From VBWE01 sp943372645 (lineage in GTDB: Bacteria; Bacteroidota; Bacteroidia; Palsa-965): a stretch of 64,000 nucleotides of DNA. The stretch's first letter is position 1; each line of letters begins with the position of its first letter. Of this stretch, positions 15,912 through 24,397 are shown piece after piece. The stretch is from positions 1-64,000 of the forward strand of contig CALRZN010000016.1 of assembly GCA_943372645.1 (NCBI GenBank), given 5' to 3'. Both the position numbers and the translations under genes were made by a program. The notes beneath the pieces were generated by a model. That model was not told the origin of the DNA and made no database searches. It saw only the letters and a list, made by a program, of their open reading frames with translations.

Positions 15912-18485
15912 TCATGAATTCGTACTGTCGTGAATATCCGTTCGTTTGTTCCGGTATAATTCCGAATTTACTGCAGCAGCCATTGCTGCAATATCCATAT
16001 CGGTATCCAGGAAACTGGCAATGTTTTCGGCCTGTTCTTCCGGTGCAGCGATAATATCAGCATACCTGACATATAAGACGGAAATCTGCGGCTGGGTTGC
16101 CAGCCATGCGGTGGTTTTTTCGAGCTGTTTTGCAAAAGCCTCGGCCAGTGCAGCCGGGTAGGTTTTGGTTTCCACCTGTTTTTTGCGCCCGAGCATCACC
16201 TGCTGTGAAGTAAGTACCTCGTGCATGTCGCGCTCCATGAAAATGATTTTGTAATTAAAACGCTGGGGCAAACTCATCACAAGCGGCGCCACCACTTTCA
16301 CCACTTTGCCGCTGGCTTCGTTCAGCCAGCTGTTGTCGGCCTGCAGGCGTTTTACGCGTTCGTCTTCGAGGTAGCCCTGCGGATTATCGCTGTCGCTTTC
16401 GCGTTTGCCGTCAGCAAGTATTTCCAGCCCGCCGGCCTGCAGCATCTGCATCATCATGGAGGTGCCGGAGCGGGGGAGGCCGGACACCACATAAATCGTA
16501 TCGCGGAATTTGGTCTTTACAAAATCGCGGTGCTGCAAAGCCGCTTCGGGCATGTTCAGTTGTGTTTCATAAATATCGGCAAGCCACAGGTGTGCTTTGC
16601 GCATGTTCGGCCGCAGGCTGAGGCAAACCGAAAATGCTTTTACCGCGTTGATATAATCGCCCGAACGCAGCAATGCTTCACCGAGGTGATAATGCGCTGC
16701 GGGGAAATGATGCAGCAATGTTACCGCAGTTAGTGCTTCATCAATGGCTGTTTCATAATCATCCTGCCGCAGTGATGCAAGTGCAAGGCCGTGGTGCGCG
16801 CGCGGGTTTTCGGAATCGAGCGAAAGCGCGTGTATGAATGCACGTGCGGCAGCCGGCCAGTTTTTGAGGCGCAGGTACGTTTGCCCGATCTGGATCAGCA
16901 GGCCCGGCGCTTTTACTTCGGCGGCTTCGGCGCGCTGCAGCATTTCCAGTGCCCGGCGCGGTTTGTGTTCGGCCAGCAGCAAAATGCCGTCGAGGTAATC
17001 GAGGTTCGGATTGTTATGTTCACCGGTCTGTTCGCCGCGCAGCCGCTCCAGGGCCTGCCGCGCTTCGCTGATGCGCCCGAGCCGGTTGTAACACTGGATG
17101 AGGCGTATGCCGTAACGCAGTGTAGCCGGCGATTCGTCGCAGATTTTTTGCAGTACCGGCAATGCTTCTTCCGGGCGCTCGGTGGTAAGAAAAACACGCG
17201 CCAGGTAAAACTGCGATTCGCGGGTTACGCGCATTGCATGTGCTGCTTCGTCTTCGCCGGGTGCTTCGAGGTAACCGAGTTCCACCAGCTGTGCAAGTGC
17301 TTCGCGTGCGGCCCAGGGATCTTCGCGCAGTTCGCCGGGATGTTGTCCGCTGTTGCCCGCAACATTTTCCCATGAAGGAATGCGTTCAGGTATCACCGGT
17401 TTTTCAAATGCAGTTTGCAGTACACGCCCCGGCATATCGTTTCCGGCAGGCAGTCCGAACAGCGACAAAATGGTTGGTGCAATATCAAGCAATGTTGCAC
17501 CATAAATGCGTTCGTCTTTTTTAATGCCCGGACCACACATGCAGAACACACCATACGGCGCATGTTCAAAAGCCGGCGCGGCGGGATCATCGGGCAGGCT
17601 GGTTTTGCGTTGTTCGCCCGAATAAAATCCGTGATCGGAAACGAGAATGACCGTGGTGTCTTCGCCGGCCAGTTCGAGCAAACGTTCCAGCATCATGTCG
17701 TGAAAACAGTACGCGGCATCTACCACACCTTTGTAGTTTTCATAAATGTCATCGGCAACCTGTTCCTGCTTCGGCGGTGCAAAACGAAGGAAGGTGTGAC
17801 AGAATACATCAATCTCGTTCAGGTAAAGCGCAAGAAAATCCCACTCCTGGTTTTCAAGAATCCATGTGGCCACGGCGTGATAACTCGCGCCTTTGGCAAT
17901 GAGCGAAGAAATGCTTTGCAGCCCGATGTCTTTTTCCTGGTCAATACGCGCAGCGAGCGGCACAAAGGGCAGGAGGTGAGCGGCGGTAATTTCTGACGGA
18001 TCAACAATATATTTTTCGAGGGTCTCGCGCAGTTCGGGCGGATGTACCGCGTGTTCGGGCCGCATGGTTTCGCTGCCCGGTTTGGGTTTTCCCTGCGCAA
18101 AAAAGTTGGACACACTTACACCGTTCAGTGGTTCTGCGGGATGGCCCGGCCACCAGCCTACGCTGTGGGTTTTGTATCCTTCCTGCATTAAAATATTCCA
18201 CACCGCTTTTACTTTGCGCGAGGTAATACTCACGGGACGTATTTTCCCGGTAGCCGGATCGGGTTCTGCAAAACCAAGAATTCCGTGCCGGTCGGCAGTG
18301 GTGCCGGTGGCGATAGAAGTCCACAGCATGGGCGAAAGCGGCGGATCGAGCGTGGCGATATTTCCCATCACCCCGTTTTCAATCATGCGTTTCAGCGCGG
18401 GCATGCGGCCACTGTCAACCAGCGGACTGATAATTTTCCAGTCGGCGGCATCCCAGCCGATCAGCAGTACTTTATTTTTTTTCAT
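15912..18485 (-). CDS. Alkaline phosphatase-like / TPR / sulfotransferase fusion protein
   Basis: From MKKNKVLLIGWDAADW the protein has 857 residues in three parts. Residues 1 to about 400 form an alkaline-phosphatase-superfamily domain of the type I phosphodiesterase group, with metal ligands in IGWDAADW, the nucleophile region SPMLWTSIATG, EIDVFCHTF, VSDHGFYSG and FEHAPYG. TPR repeats run from about 430 to 640. A PAPS-type sulfotransferase domain follows, with VVSGLPRSGTSMM as the 5'-phosphosulfate loop and IIFMERDMHEVLTSQQVM as the 3'-phosphate segment. No signal peptide is present, so it is probably cytoplasmic. The gene overlaps the end of the upstream 60-residue gene by 14 bp, suggesting coupled translation. 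Substrates are unknown. A start at 18518 is possible. Confidence 0.88.
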   Translation of the reverse strand: MKKNKVLLIGWDAADWKIISPLVDSGRMPALKRMIENGVMGNIATLDPPLSPMLWTSIATGTTADRHGILGFAEPDPATGKIRPVSITSRKVKAVWNILMQEGYKTHSVGWWPGHPAEPLNGVSVSNFFAQGKPKPGSETMRPEHAVHPPELRETLEKYIVDPSEITAAHLLPFVPLAARIDQEKDIGLQSISSLIAKGASYHAVATWILENQEWDFLALYLNEIDVFCHTFLRFAPPKQEQVADDIYENYKGVVDAAYCFHDMMLERLLELAGEDTTVILVSDHGFYSGEQRKTSLPDDPAAPAFEHAPYGVFCMCGPGIKKDERIYGATLLDIAPTILSLFGLPAGNDMPGRVLQTAFEKPVIPERIPSWENVAGNSGQHPGELREDPWAAREALAQLVELGYLEAPGEDEAAHAMRVTRESQFYLARVFLTTERPEEALPVLQKICDESPATLRYGIRLIQCYNRLGRISEARQALERLRGEQTGEHNNPNLDYLDGILLLAEHKPRRALEMLQRAEAAEVKAPGLLIQIGQTYLRLKNWPAAARAFIHALSLDSENPRAHHGLALASLRQDDYETAIDEALTAVTLLHHFPAAHYHLGEALLRSGDYINAVKAFSVCLSLRPNMRKAHLWLADIYETQLNMPEAALQHRDFVKTKFRDTIYVVSGLPRSGTSMMMQMLQAGGLEILADGKRESDSDNPQGYLEDERVKRLQADNSWLNEASGKVVKVVAPLVMSLPQRFNYKIIFMERDMHEVLTSQQVMLGRKKQVETKTYPAALAEAFAKQLEKTTAWLATQPQISVLYVRYADIIAAPEEQAENIASFLDTDMDIAAMAAAVNSELYRNKRTDIHDSTNS

Positions 18486-18654
18486 CGCTTGAATCGGCGG
18501 GTGGGGTTTGTTCAGCAAGCTGTTGTTTTACGGCGTCTCTTTTTTTGCGCCACAGGTCAATGCCTTTTGCGCCGAGTGCGAGCAGGCCGAGGGAGCCTTC
18601 GGCAGGAATATCGTAAACGCTTCCCGGCGGTGCCGGCTGATCGTAATTTTTCAT
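18472..18654 (-). CDS. Small coupled protein upstream of the phosphatase-sulfotransferase gene
   Basis: This 60-residue protein (MKNYDQPAPPGSVYDIPAEG, then SLGLLALGAKGIDLWRKKRD, ending in an acidic DSSDEKK tail) overlaps the start of the large fusion gene by 14 bp. The Pro-rich start, the Gly/Leu patch and the Trp-Arg-Lys helix look like a designed small protein rather than chance. I recall similar short proteins beside phosphatase/sulfotransferase genes but cannot verify it. It could be a partner or membrane-docking peptide for the fusion enzyme. Confidence 0.7.
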   Translation of the reverse strand: MKNYDQPAPPGSVYDIPAEGSLGLLALGAKGIDLWRKKRDAVKQQLAEQTPPADSSDEKK

Positions 18655-18703
18655 CTGTCAAAAATAGACAATCAAATGCGCCGCGGGTTGCCAGTTGTCA
18701 ATA

Positions 18704-18737
18704 AAAAAACTCCGGTTATAAGAAACCGGAGTTTTTT
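18704..18737. terminator. Perfect bidirectional terminator
   Basis: Fourteen-base arms AAAAAACTCCGGTT and AACCGGAGTTTTTT pair perfectly around a 6-base loop. It lies more than 260 bp past the stop of the PKD gene at 19001, which already has its own terminator at 18923-18954. This hints that something between the two is transcribed separately. Confidence 0.92.
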
Positions 18738-18922
18738 ACCAAACACACACACTTTGATATAGGCGAACCGGCAGGGCTGCCGGGTTTCCGGATGTTACCG
18801 GAAGGCGGACGAGATACCAGGTTGTTCCGCTGCCCGTTTTTTATAGTAAATGCAGCACCAGCTGCATCTGCTTTCATTACGATACACGCAGCCGGTACGT
18901 GGAAGGTTGGGTGGGAGGCAAA
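18738..18922 (-). other. Hairpin-rich stretch between two terminators, possible small transcript
   Basis: No convincing gene is seen in 18655-19000. The part between the two terminators contains the near-palindrome CCGGCAGGGCTGCCGG and a TGCAGC/GCTGCA pair. A minus-strand reading frame opens at 18877 (MKADAAGAAFTIKNGQ...) but does not look like a known protein. At its upstream edge is a 24-base sequence shared with the region before the ECF sigma gene. A small RNA or peptide transcript is possible. Confidence 0.3.
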
Positions 18923-18926
18923 AAAA
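18903..18926 (-). promoter_or_regulatory. Copy 1 of a 24-bp element also found upstream of the ECF sigma gene
   Basis: The minus strand carries a T-run followed by GCCTCCCACCCAACCTT, matching 24226-24249 at 23 of 24 bases. Its A-run overlaps the terminator at 18923-18954. It may be a promoter or binding site used by the same regulator. Confidence 0.35.
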
Positions 18927-18954
18927 ACATCCCGGCTGGCACCAGGATGTTTTT
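18923..18954 (-). terminator. Terminator of the PKD cargo gene
   Basis: Ten-base arms AAAAACATCC and GGATGTTTTT pair around CCGGCTGGCACC-like loop sequence; on the minus strand a run of eight T follows. It is 47 bp after the stop of the gene at 19001-20845. Confidence 0.85.
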
Positions 18955-19000
18955 ATCACACAACTGCAATCGCTAAACAAACAAAACAATAACCCGGAGT

Positions 19001-20845
19001 TTACTGCCGGACAATTGCCACTTTCTTATTCATGCTGCCATTGGCAGTGATTACCGAAATGGTGTAATAACCGGCAGGCAACATGCTGATGTCCATACGG
19101 AGGCTGCGGCTCTGCATGTTGTTTTCGAGCAGGGTATTGCCGAGCATATCGGTAATGCGTACGGTTCCTTTGGTTTCTTTTTCAAGGGTAATGTCAATAA
19201 ACTGGTCGGCCGGGTTCGGTGCCACTTTGCCTGCAAGATTTTCGTGTTCCTGTATGCCGGTTGTGAAAGGCATCACATTAAGGAACTGCATGGAAAGCTG
19301 CATGGCGCGTACGCTGGATGAATCGCAGTACGTGCTGCTGCATCCGTTCGCATCGGTAATGGTGAGGCACAGCGTGTACTGGCCGGCCTGAGCGTAGGTG
19401 TGCGAGGGCGAAGCCTGGGTGGACTGGTTGCCGTCGCCGAAATCCCACAGGTAGGTAAACGGCGCAGTGCCGGTTACAGCGGGGTAGGCGTACCACAGTA
19501 ATGTATTTACACTGTCCTGGAACAACGAGAAGTAAACGCTGCAGTTGTTCTGCTGCCCGGTGATGGTAATGGTATCACAATACGTGCTGGTACAGTTCTG
19601 CAGCGAATCGGAAAGCGTGAGGCAAACCATGTAGGTGCCGTTGGCAGTATAAGTGTGTGGTGCCGGGAACGGTCCGAATGACGTGGTGTTGTCGCCGTAA
19701 TTCCAGAAATAGTTCGATCCGATGTTGTTCAAACCGGTTGAGGTGTTACTGAAGGTAACCACATTACCGTTTTGTGAATAGGTGAACGAAGCCTGGCAGT
19801 TTGACGGGCAGGAAACCGGGGGGCCGCTGGTTGCAGCCTGGCAACCATTCGCATCGGTAACAAAAACATTGTAGTAGCCGCTGCACAGGTTACTTATTGT
19901 TGGTGTTGTCCCATTGTTTGTCCAGCTATATGTAAAAGGTGCAGTGCCACCATTAACAACAGCAGCCGCTGATCCGTCGCATAAACCGCAAACCGATTCA
20001 TCTGTAATTGTTATTGCAACGGTCATCATATTGTTACATGGAGAATTCGTTACTACAACCGAATCACACCATGTACTTGTGCAGCCGCCGAACATGGAAC
20101 TGTCAGATGTTGTAAGACATACCACATACGTTCCGTTGGGTAATGTAATTGTGGGTGCATTTGTTGAGGAAAAGTAATTGTTGTTAATTGACCAATACCC
20201 GGAATAAGGCCCCTGGTAACCAGTGGTTGTGCTCATAAAGCTTACTGAACCATTATTATTCGCATAGACAAAACTGGCCTGGCAGTTCTGATTCGGGGTG
20301 CAGCTCACATTACCGTTATCGGTTGCAGTACAGCCGTTGGCATCCGTAACAACAACATTGTAACTGCCGCTGCACTGGTTGTTTAATAAAGCTGCAGTTG
20401 AACCGGTTGACCACAGGTAGGAGTATGGTGCTGTTCCGCCCGTTGCAGTAACCGAAGCTGTTCCGTCGCATGCGCCGCAAACAGATTCGTTTGTAAATGA
20501 GGTTGTGGCTGCAAGCCCGTTGCATGGCGAGTTCGTAATTACAATGGTGTCACAAAATGTGCTGGTGCAGCTGTTTACAAAATTGCTGTCCATCAGGGTC
20601 AGGCAAACCATGTAAGTTCCGTTGCTGTATACTTCTGTCGGGTTTGTTGCAAATGAGGAGTTATTGTTGCCAAAATTCCAGTAGTACATGGGCTGGCCCT
20701 GGAAACCGGAAGATGTATTTGTAAACTGTACCGTTCCGTTATTCACGGTATATGTAAACCCGGCCTGGCAGTTCTGCGCGGAAGCAGCGGTAAAAGCAGA
20801 AAGGCTGATCATACCAGCTACGATAAATTGTTTCATTGCTTTCAT
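19001..20845 (-). CDS. Secreted PKD/SprB-repeat protein with T9SS type A sorting domain
   Basis: The 614-residue protein has a signal peptide ending near ASAQ. It contains PKD-like units (YYWNFGNNNSS, YFWNYGDNTTS, YLWDFGDGNQS) alternating with two SprB-like repeats (TNESVCGACDGTASVTATGG and TDESVCGLCDGSAAAVVNGG, each followed by a PYxYxW...DANGC block). Cysteines are regularly spaced. The type A CTD covers about the last 85 residues (KVAPNPADQFIDITL...GTVRITDMLGNTLLE...GYYTISVITANGSMNKKVAIV). It is probably a surface-displayed adhesion or scaffold protein exported by a T9SS. An internal start at 20836 is possible. Confidence 0.9.
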   Translation of the reverse strand: MKAMKQFIVAGMISLSAFTAASAQNCQAGFTYTVNNGTVQFTNTSSGFQGQPMYYWNFGNNNSSFATNPTEVYSNGTYMVCLTLMDSNFVNSCTSTFCDTIVITNSPCNGLAATTSFTNESVCGACDGTASVTATGGTAPYSYLWSTGSTAALLNNQCSGSYNVVVTDANGCTATDNGNVSCTPNQNCQASFVYANNNGSVSFMSTTTGYQGPYSGYWSINNNYFSSTNAPTITLPNGTYVVCLTTSDSSMFGGCTSTWCDSVVVTNSPCNNMMTVAITITDESVCGLCDGSAAAVVNGGTAPFTYSWTNNGTTPTISNLCSGYYNVFVTDANGCQAATSGPPVSCPSNCQASFTYSQNGNVVTFSNTSTGLNNIGSNYFWNYGDNTTSFGPFPAPHTYTANGTYMVCLTLSDSLQNCTSTYCDTITITGQQNNCSVYFSLFQDSVNTLLWYAYPAVTGTAPFTYLWDFGDGNQSTQASPSHTYAQAGQYTLCLTITDANGCSSTYCDSSSVRAMQLSMQFLNVMPFTTGIQEHENLAGKVAPNPADQFIDITLEKETKGTVRITDMLGNTLLENNMQSRSLRMDISMLPAGYYTISVITANGSMNKKVAIVRQ

Positions 20846-20940
20846 GTTAGTATGGTTTTAATAAATCAATGCAGGAGAACTTCACACCTATACACGAAAG
20901 AGGATCGCAGATGGTTGGGTACGCGCAAAAAAAAATGCTT

Positions 20941-22056
20941 TTACGGATACGCCAGCGCAAAAATAATTTCAGCGTTATCAAGCTGCACCGTATTGCTGCC
21001 GTTGAACAGCGTACAGGTGACCAGCATCTTTATTTTTTTGGTGCGTTGCCCGTTTTCGTTGTTTGCATAATCTTCCACCGAAAGCACCTGGAACGAGTTG
21101 TTTAAACCAACACCGTTTGCTGAACTGTATATAATGCCGTTTGCATCCGTCCACTCAACTGTAACGTTGGAAAAAGCCCCGCTGCCGGTTAATGCCTGCG
21201 TGGTGAAGTTTGCGTAACAGCCGGTTGCAGATTGCAGGGGAATATTGCGCTGCGTTATAAAAGTACAGTTCGCAGCATCGTTCGATGTCAGTGTTACCCT
21301 ACAGATGCCGTCGTTTGGTGGCATGGTAAACGGGTGATTCACCGAGTCGCCGGTTGCTGCGGCCGTATCACCAAAATCCCAGCTGAACTGGTACGGGGCT
21401 GTTCCCCCCGAACCGGTGGCCTGGAACAGGAAGGTGTTTCCGAAAAGGTTGACCCCGGTAAACGAATTGCTGCATGCGTTCGGCAAACTCACATTAATCA
21501 TGTTGCAGATCGTATCGCCCTGTGCAATATTGTTGTGCACAAACGCGGTGTTCAGGCACACATTGTAAGTGCCCGCATTGCCATACGTGTGAACCGGGTT
21601 TGCACCGGTGCCGAAATTGCCGTCGCCGAAATCCCAGGTGTAACTGAGAATCGTATCACCGAAAGCCGTTGAAAAAAACTGCACCGCCAGGGGCGAAGGC
21701 TGCGACTGTGCAAACGCATAGTTGCCGATAAAAAGCGCGCTGTCCATATTTGTTAATCCCGGTGCGGCGTACTGAAAATCGGTAATGCTTATGCGCAGGC
21801 TGTTTGGGGCCGGGTTGCTGCTGCCGTCTGTTTTTAAATGACCCGCAAACGAGTACAGGTTCTGCTGATCAGCACTGTATTCCGAATACATGTAATAATT
21901 ATCCACACCCGCACGCAGCAGCAGGGGCGAACCGTTGAGCGTTCCGTTTACATAAAACACCGGATTGCCGGTTACCGGCTGGGGCTCTTCTTTGCGGCAG
22001 CCGGTAGCGGTTAATACACCCGCAATGCCCAGCGTGAGAATTAATCGAAGTGTCAT
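20941..22056 (-). CDS. PKD-domain lipoprotein in the ECF sigma operon
   Basis: Translated from MTLRLILTLGIAGVLTATGC the protein has 371 residues with a lipobox (LTATGC), so it should be lipid-anchored. Two PKD-type units follow (SYTWDFGDGNFGTGANPVHTY and YQFSWDFGDTAAATGDSVNH) with regularly spaced cysteines. The last 100 residues read like a small beta domain (KIKMLVTCTLFNGSNTVQLDNAEI). An upstream in-frame start at 22131 would add 25 residues that overlap the preceding gene and do not resemble a signal peptide, so 22056 is chosen. It begins 4 bp after the beta-barrel gene and is the third gene of the sigma operon. Confidence 0.88.
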   Translation of the reverse strand: MTLRLILTLGIAGVLTATGCRKEEPQPVTGNPVFYVNGTLNGSPLLLRAGVDNYYMYSEYSADQQNLYSFAGHLKTDGSSNPAPNSLRISITDFQYAAPGLTNMDSALFIGNYAFAQSQPSPLAVQFFSTAFGDTILSYTWDFGDGNFGTGANPVHTYGNAGTYNVCLNTAFVHNNIAQGDTICNMINVSLPNACSNSFTGVNLFGNTFLFQATGSGGTAPYQFSWDFGDTAAATGDSVNHPFTMPPNDGICRVTLTSNDAANCTFITQRNIPLQSATGCYANFTTQALTGSGAFSNVTVEWTDANGIIYSSANGVGLNNSFQVLSVEDYANNENGQRTKKIKMLVTCTLFNGSNTVQLDNAEIIFALAYP

Positions 22057-22060
22057 AGGG

Positions 22061-23593
22061 TCAGAATTTATAACGCAGCAACAGCTGCAGGTTTTTATGC
22101 CGTTCGGTTTTTTCGAAACGGAAATACGCATTGTCTTTGATATCGGTCAATCCGAAATTAAACATAGCCGATACATCGAGGCGATCATTGATGTGGCGTG
22201 CATAACCGGCACCCAGCAACAGGTCGGTGGTGCGCAGGCCCTGGTTGTAACCAAACACACGCGTTGTTTTATCATTGGTAATGGTGCTGTGTGAAAGCGT
22301 GTAGGTGCGCACACGGCTTTCAGCGGTAAACAGGTAATGCGGTGTAACTCCGGCCAGTAAGGCGTTTTTTTCTCCGAGTGTTATGCGCAGCTGGATGGGC
22401 ATGGCCACATAATGCAAACGCTGTAAACCAATTTCGGTGCGTTCCTGTTCGAGTCCGAAACCAAAATTCTGCGACGTATAAATGCGGCTGCTGTCGGATG
22501 CTTTGCCGATCGTGGTGTAATGCAACGCCCCTTCAATGCGGAACCGTTTACCAAAGCCGTAGCTGTAACCGCCACCCAGCACGGGGTTGATGGAACGGCC
22601 TACTGTAGTTGCAGATTCAAATCCCGGCATATAGGCTATGCCGCCGTTTATAAACCAGTAACCGTTGGATGGAACAACGGTAGAAGTGGAGGAATTACTT
22701 CCGCCGGTTTTCACCGAACCGGTAAGCGATTCCTGGTCGTTGGTTTCCTGGGTAGTAACAACAATAAATGGTTTTGCCGCAATCGTTTCTGCAGATGAAT
22801 CTTTTTTATCAGCGGTTGATGCAATTACTTCCCCGTTGCTGTTTCCAGTGCCGTTTTCTGCAGCAGTTTTTGTTTTGTTTTTTAGCGTGCCGTTTGTGTT
22901 TACCTCCTGCACCACGATGGTTTCACTGCCGTTGTTTGTTGCAGCAGATCCGGCATCCGTTTTTGCAGAACCGGAAGCGATTGTACCCGCTGACGTCTGC
23001 TGACTTCCGTTGATGTTACCTGCTGTTCCTGCATTTTTATTTTCGCGATTTGCTGTTGTTCCCGCTGTTGTTTTTTTGCTGCCCCGATTCGTATTGTCCT
23101 TCGTATTCCCGGTTCCTGTTCTGCCCGGCTTACTGCCTGCAGTGTAATTTTCTGGATTTGCATCCGAACCTGTCGGCGTTGGGCTGACAGATCCGGATGT
23201 ACTGTTCATGTTTTGCGGCGCATTGGATTGCCCGTTGGGACGGGTACTGTTTTCTGCAGTAGCGGGGGAAGCGGTTACTGCCTTACTGTAGGAGTCGGTT
23301 GAAGTGAGTGTGTTTCCGGTTTTGTTTTGTGAATCAGCCTGGCCGGTGCCTGCAGCGGCTGTTTTGCCGGTGCTGCTGCCTTCCGGTGAATTAAGCAGGA
23401 ACCAGCCGGTAACAGCAAGCACGCTGAAAGCCGCAAACAGGCCGAGGAAATATTTTCCGAATCCGGAACGTCCTGCTGCCTCCTGCTCCATAATGAGCTT
23501 TTCTGCGGCGGCCCAGCTGTTTTCATCGGGGGTATAAACCCGCGATTCCATTTTTGCCTTTATGGCGTTATCAAAATCTTTTTCGTCTTTCAT
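22061..23593 (-). CDS. Anti-sigma-like N-terminus, one membrane helix, long low-complexity linker and outer-membrane beta-barrel-like C-terminus
   Basis: The 510-residue protein starts with a cytoplasmic-looking helical segment (MKDEKDFDNAIKAKMESRVY, then PDENSWAAAEKLIMEQE), like anti-sigma factors next to ECF genes. A membrane helix follows at about 48-68 (YFLGLFAAFSVLAVTGWFLL). Then comes a linker of roughly 230 residues made of Thr, Gly, Asn, Ser and Ala with no hydrophobic stretch. The last ~190 residues look like antiparallel strands of a small beta-barrel (YWFINGGIAYMPGF...LGGGYSYGFGKRFRIEGALHYT...LLLGAGYARHINDRLDVSAMFNFGL...LQLLLRYKF). Its ATG overlaps the sigma stop (ATGA). It could link the outer membrane to sigma control in one chain; this is inference. 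Confidence 0.82.
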   Translation of the reverse strand: MKDEKDFDNAIKAKMESRVYTPDENSWAAAEKLIMEQEAAGRSGFGKYFLGLFAAFSVLAVTGWFLLNSPEGSSTGKTAAAGTGQADSQNKTGNTLTSTDSYSKAVTASPATAENSTRPNGQSNAPQNMNSTSGSVSPTPTGSDANPENYTAGSKPGRTGTGNTKDNTNRGSKKTTAGTTANRENKNAGTAGNINGSQQTSAGTIASGSAKTDAGSAATNNGSETIVVQEVNTNGTLKNKTKTAAENGTGNSNGEVIASTADKKDSSAETIAAKPFIVVTTQETNDQESLTGSVKTGGSNSSTSTVVPSNGYWFINGGIAYMPGFESATTVGRSINPVLGGGYSYGFGKRFRIEGALHYTTIGKASDSSRIYTSQNFGFGLEQERTEIGLQRLHYVAMPIQLRITLGEKNALLAGVTPHYLFTAESRVRTYTLSHSTITNDKTTRVFGYNQGLRTTDLLLGAGYARHINDRLDVSAMFNFGLTDIKDNAYFRFEKTERHKNLQLLLRYKF

Positions 23594-24186
23594 GAAGCCA
23601 CCTGTTTAAATTCAGGAATATGTATGGCAATCCACTCTTTGAGTCTCGTGCGTGCAAAATTGACATGCCACTTCGAAGTTCCTTCCGACATGCCGAGCAG
23701 TGCAGCTATTTCCTTATGGGCAAACCCGTCCACCGCATACAGGTTAAACACCTTGCGGCTCATATCGGGAAGTTTGCTGATCAGTGTTTCCAGCTGTTCC
23801 ACATTCATTTTATCCACGTAAGCATTCATGGTGGCCGAATCATAACGCTCATCCGGCTCCGAAAAATCGGCAAGCTCTGTCAGTTCGCTCGCTTTCCGGT
23901 TCTTGCGGAACTCATCAATCACGGTGTTGATCATGATGCGCCTGATCCAGAGGGCAAACGGAACTTCGCTGCGGTATTTCGGAATACCATTCAGAATTTT
24001 CAGAAAAGCCTGGTTCAGCAGGGCTTCCCCGTCTTCGCGGTTATGCTGATAACGCATACAGATATTCATGAGAAAGGAATAGCATTCCCGGTAAAGCCGG
24101 TGCTGGGCCTTACGGTCGCGTTCCTGACAGGCCCTGATGAGGGCTTCGTCTATTTCTAATCCCATTAATAGCTGACGTGTCGGCAT
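23590..24186 (-). CDS. ECF-type RNA polymerase sigma factor
   Basis: A 198-residue sigma-70-family protein: region 2 (CQERDRKAQHRLYRECYSF...NREDGEALLNQAFLKILNGIPKYRSEVPFALWIRRIMINTVIDEFRKNR) and region 4 (LPDMSRKVFNLYAVDGFAHKEIAALLGMSEGTSKWHVNFARTRLKEWI) are both complete. Starts at GTG 24210, ATG 24186 or ATG 24165 are possible; 24186 is used here. It overlaps the next gene by four bases. The operon order is sigma, anti-sigma-like/beta-barrel, PKD lipoprotein. A 24-bp element at 24226-24249 lies just upstream. Confidence 0.92.
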   Translation of the reverse strand: MPTRQLLMGLEIDEALIRACQERDRKAQHRLYRECYSFLMNICMRYQHNREDGEALLNQAFLKILNGIPKYRSEVPFALWIRRIMINTVIDEFRKNRKASELTELADFSEPDERYDSATMNAYVDKMNVEQLETLISKLPDMSRKVFNLYAVDGFAHKEIAALLGMSEGTSKWHVNFARTRLKEWIAIHIPEFKQVAS

Positions 24187-24225
24187 ATCCGATCGTACGG
24201 TTATAAGCACGAAGATGGCGGATTA

Positions 24226-24249
24226 AAGGTTGGGTGGGCGGCAAAAAAA
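24226..24249 (-). promoter_or_regulatory. 24-bp element upstream of the ECF sigma gene (copy 2)
   Basis: The minus strand reads seven T, then GCCGCCCACCCAACCTT, 40-60 bp before the sigma start. It matches 18903-18926 at 23 of 24 bases. Two such copies in intergenic DNA are unlikely by chance; a promoter recognised by this sigma factor itself is a reasonable guess. Confidence 0.4.
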
Positions 24250-24397
24250 TTTAAACCTTACGTGTTCACGTGTTTTCCGGCGCTTCCGAAAGTCAGCCAT
24301 GCGAGTTGTATTAACCTGTTGATAAAATAGTTACAGCGCCCGGGCAGCTGGATTATATATCACTATTTTTACTTCTGTAAACTACCCGTATCAGCCC

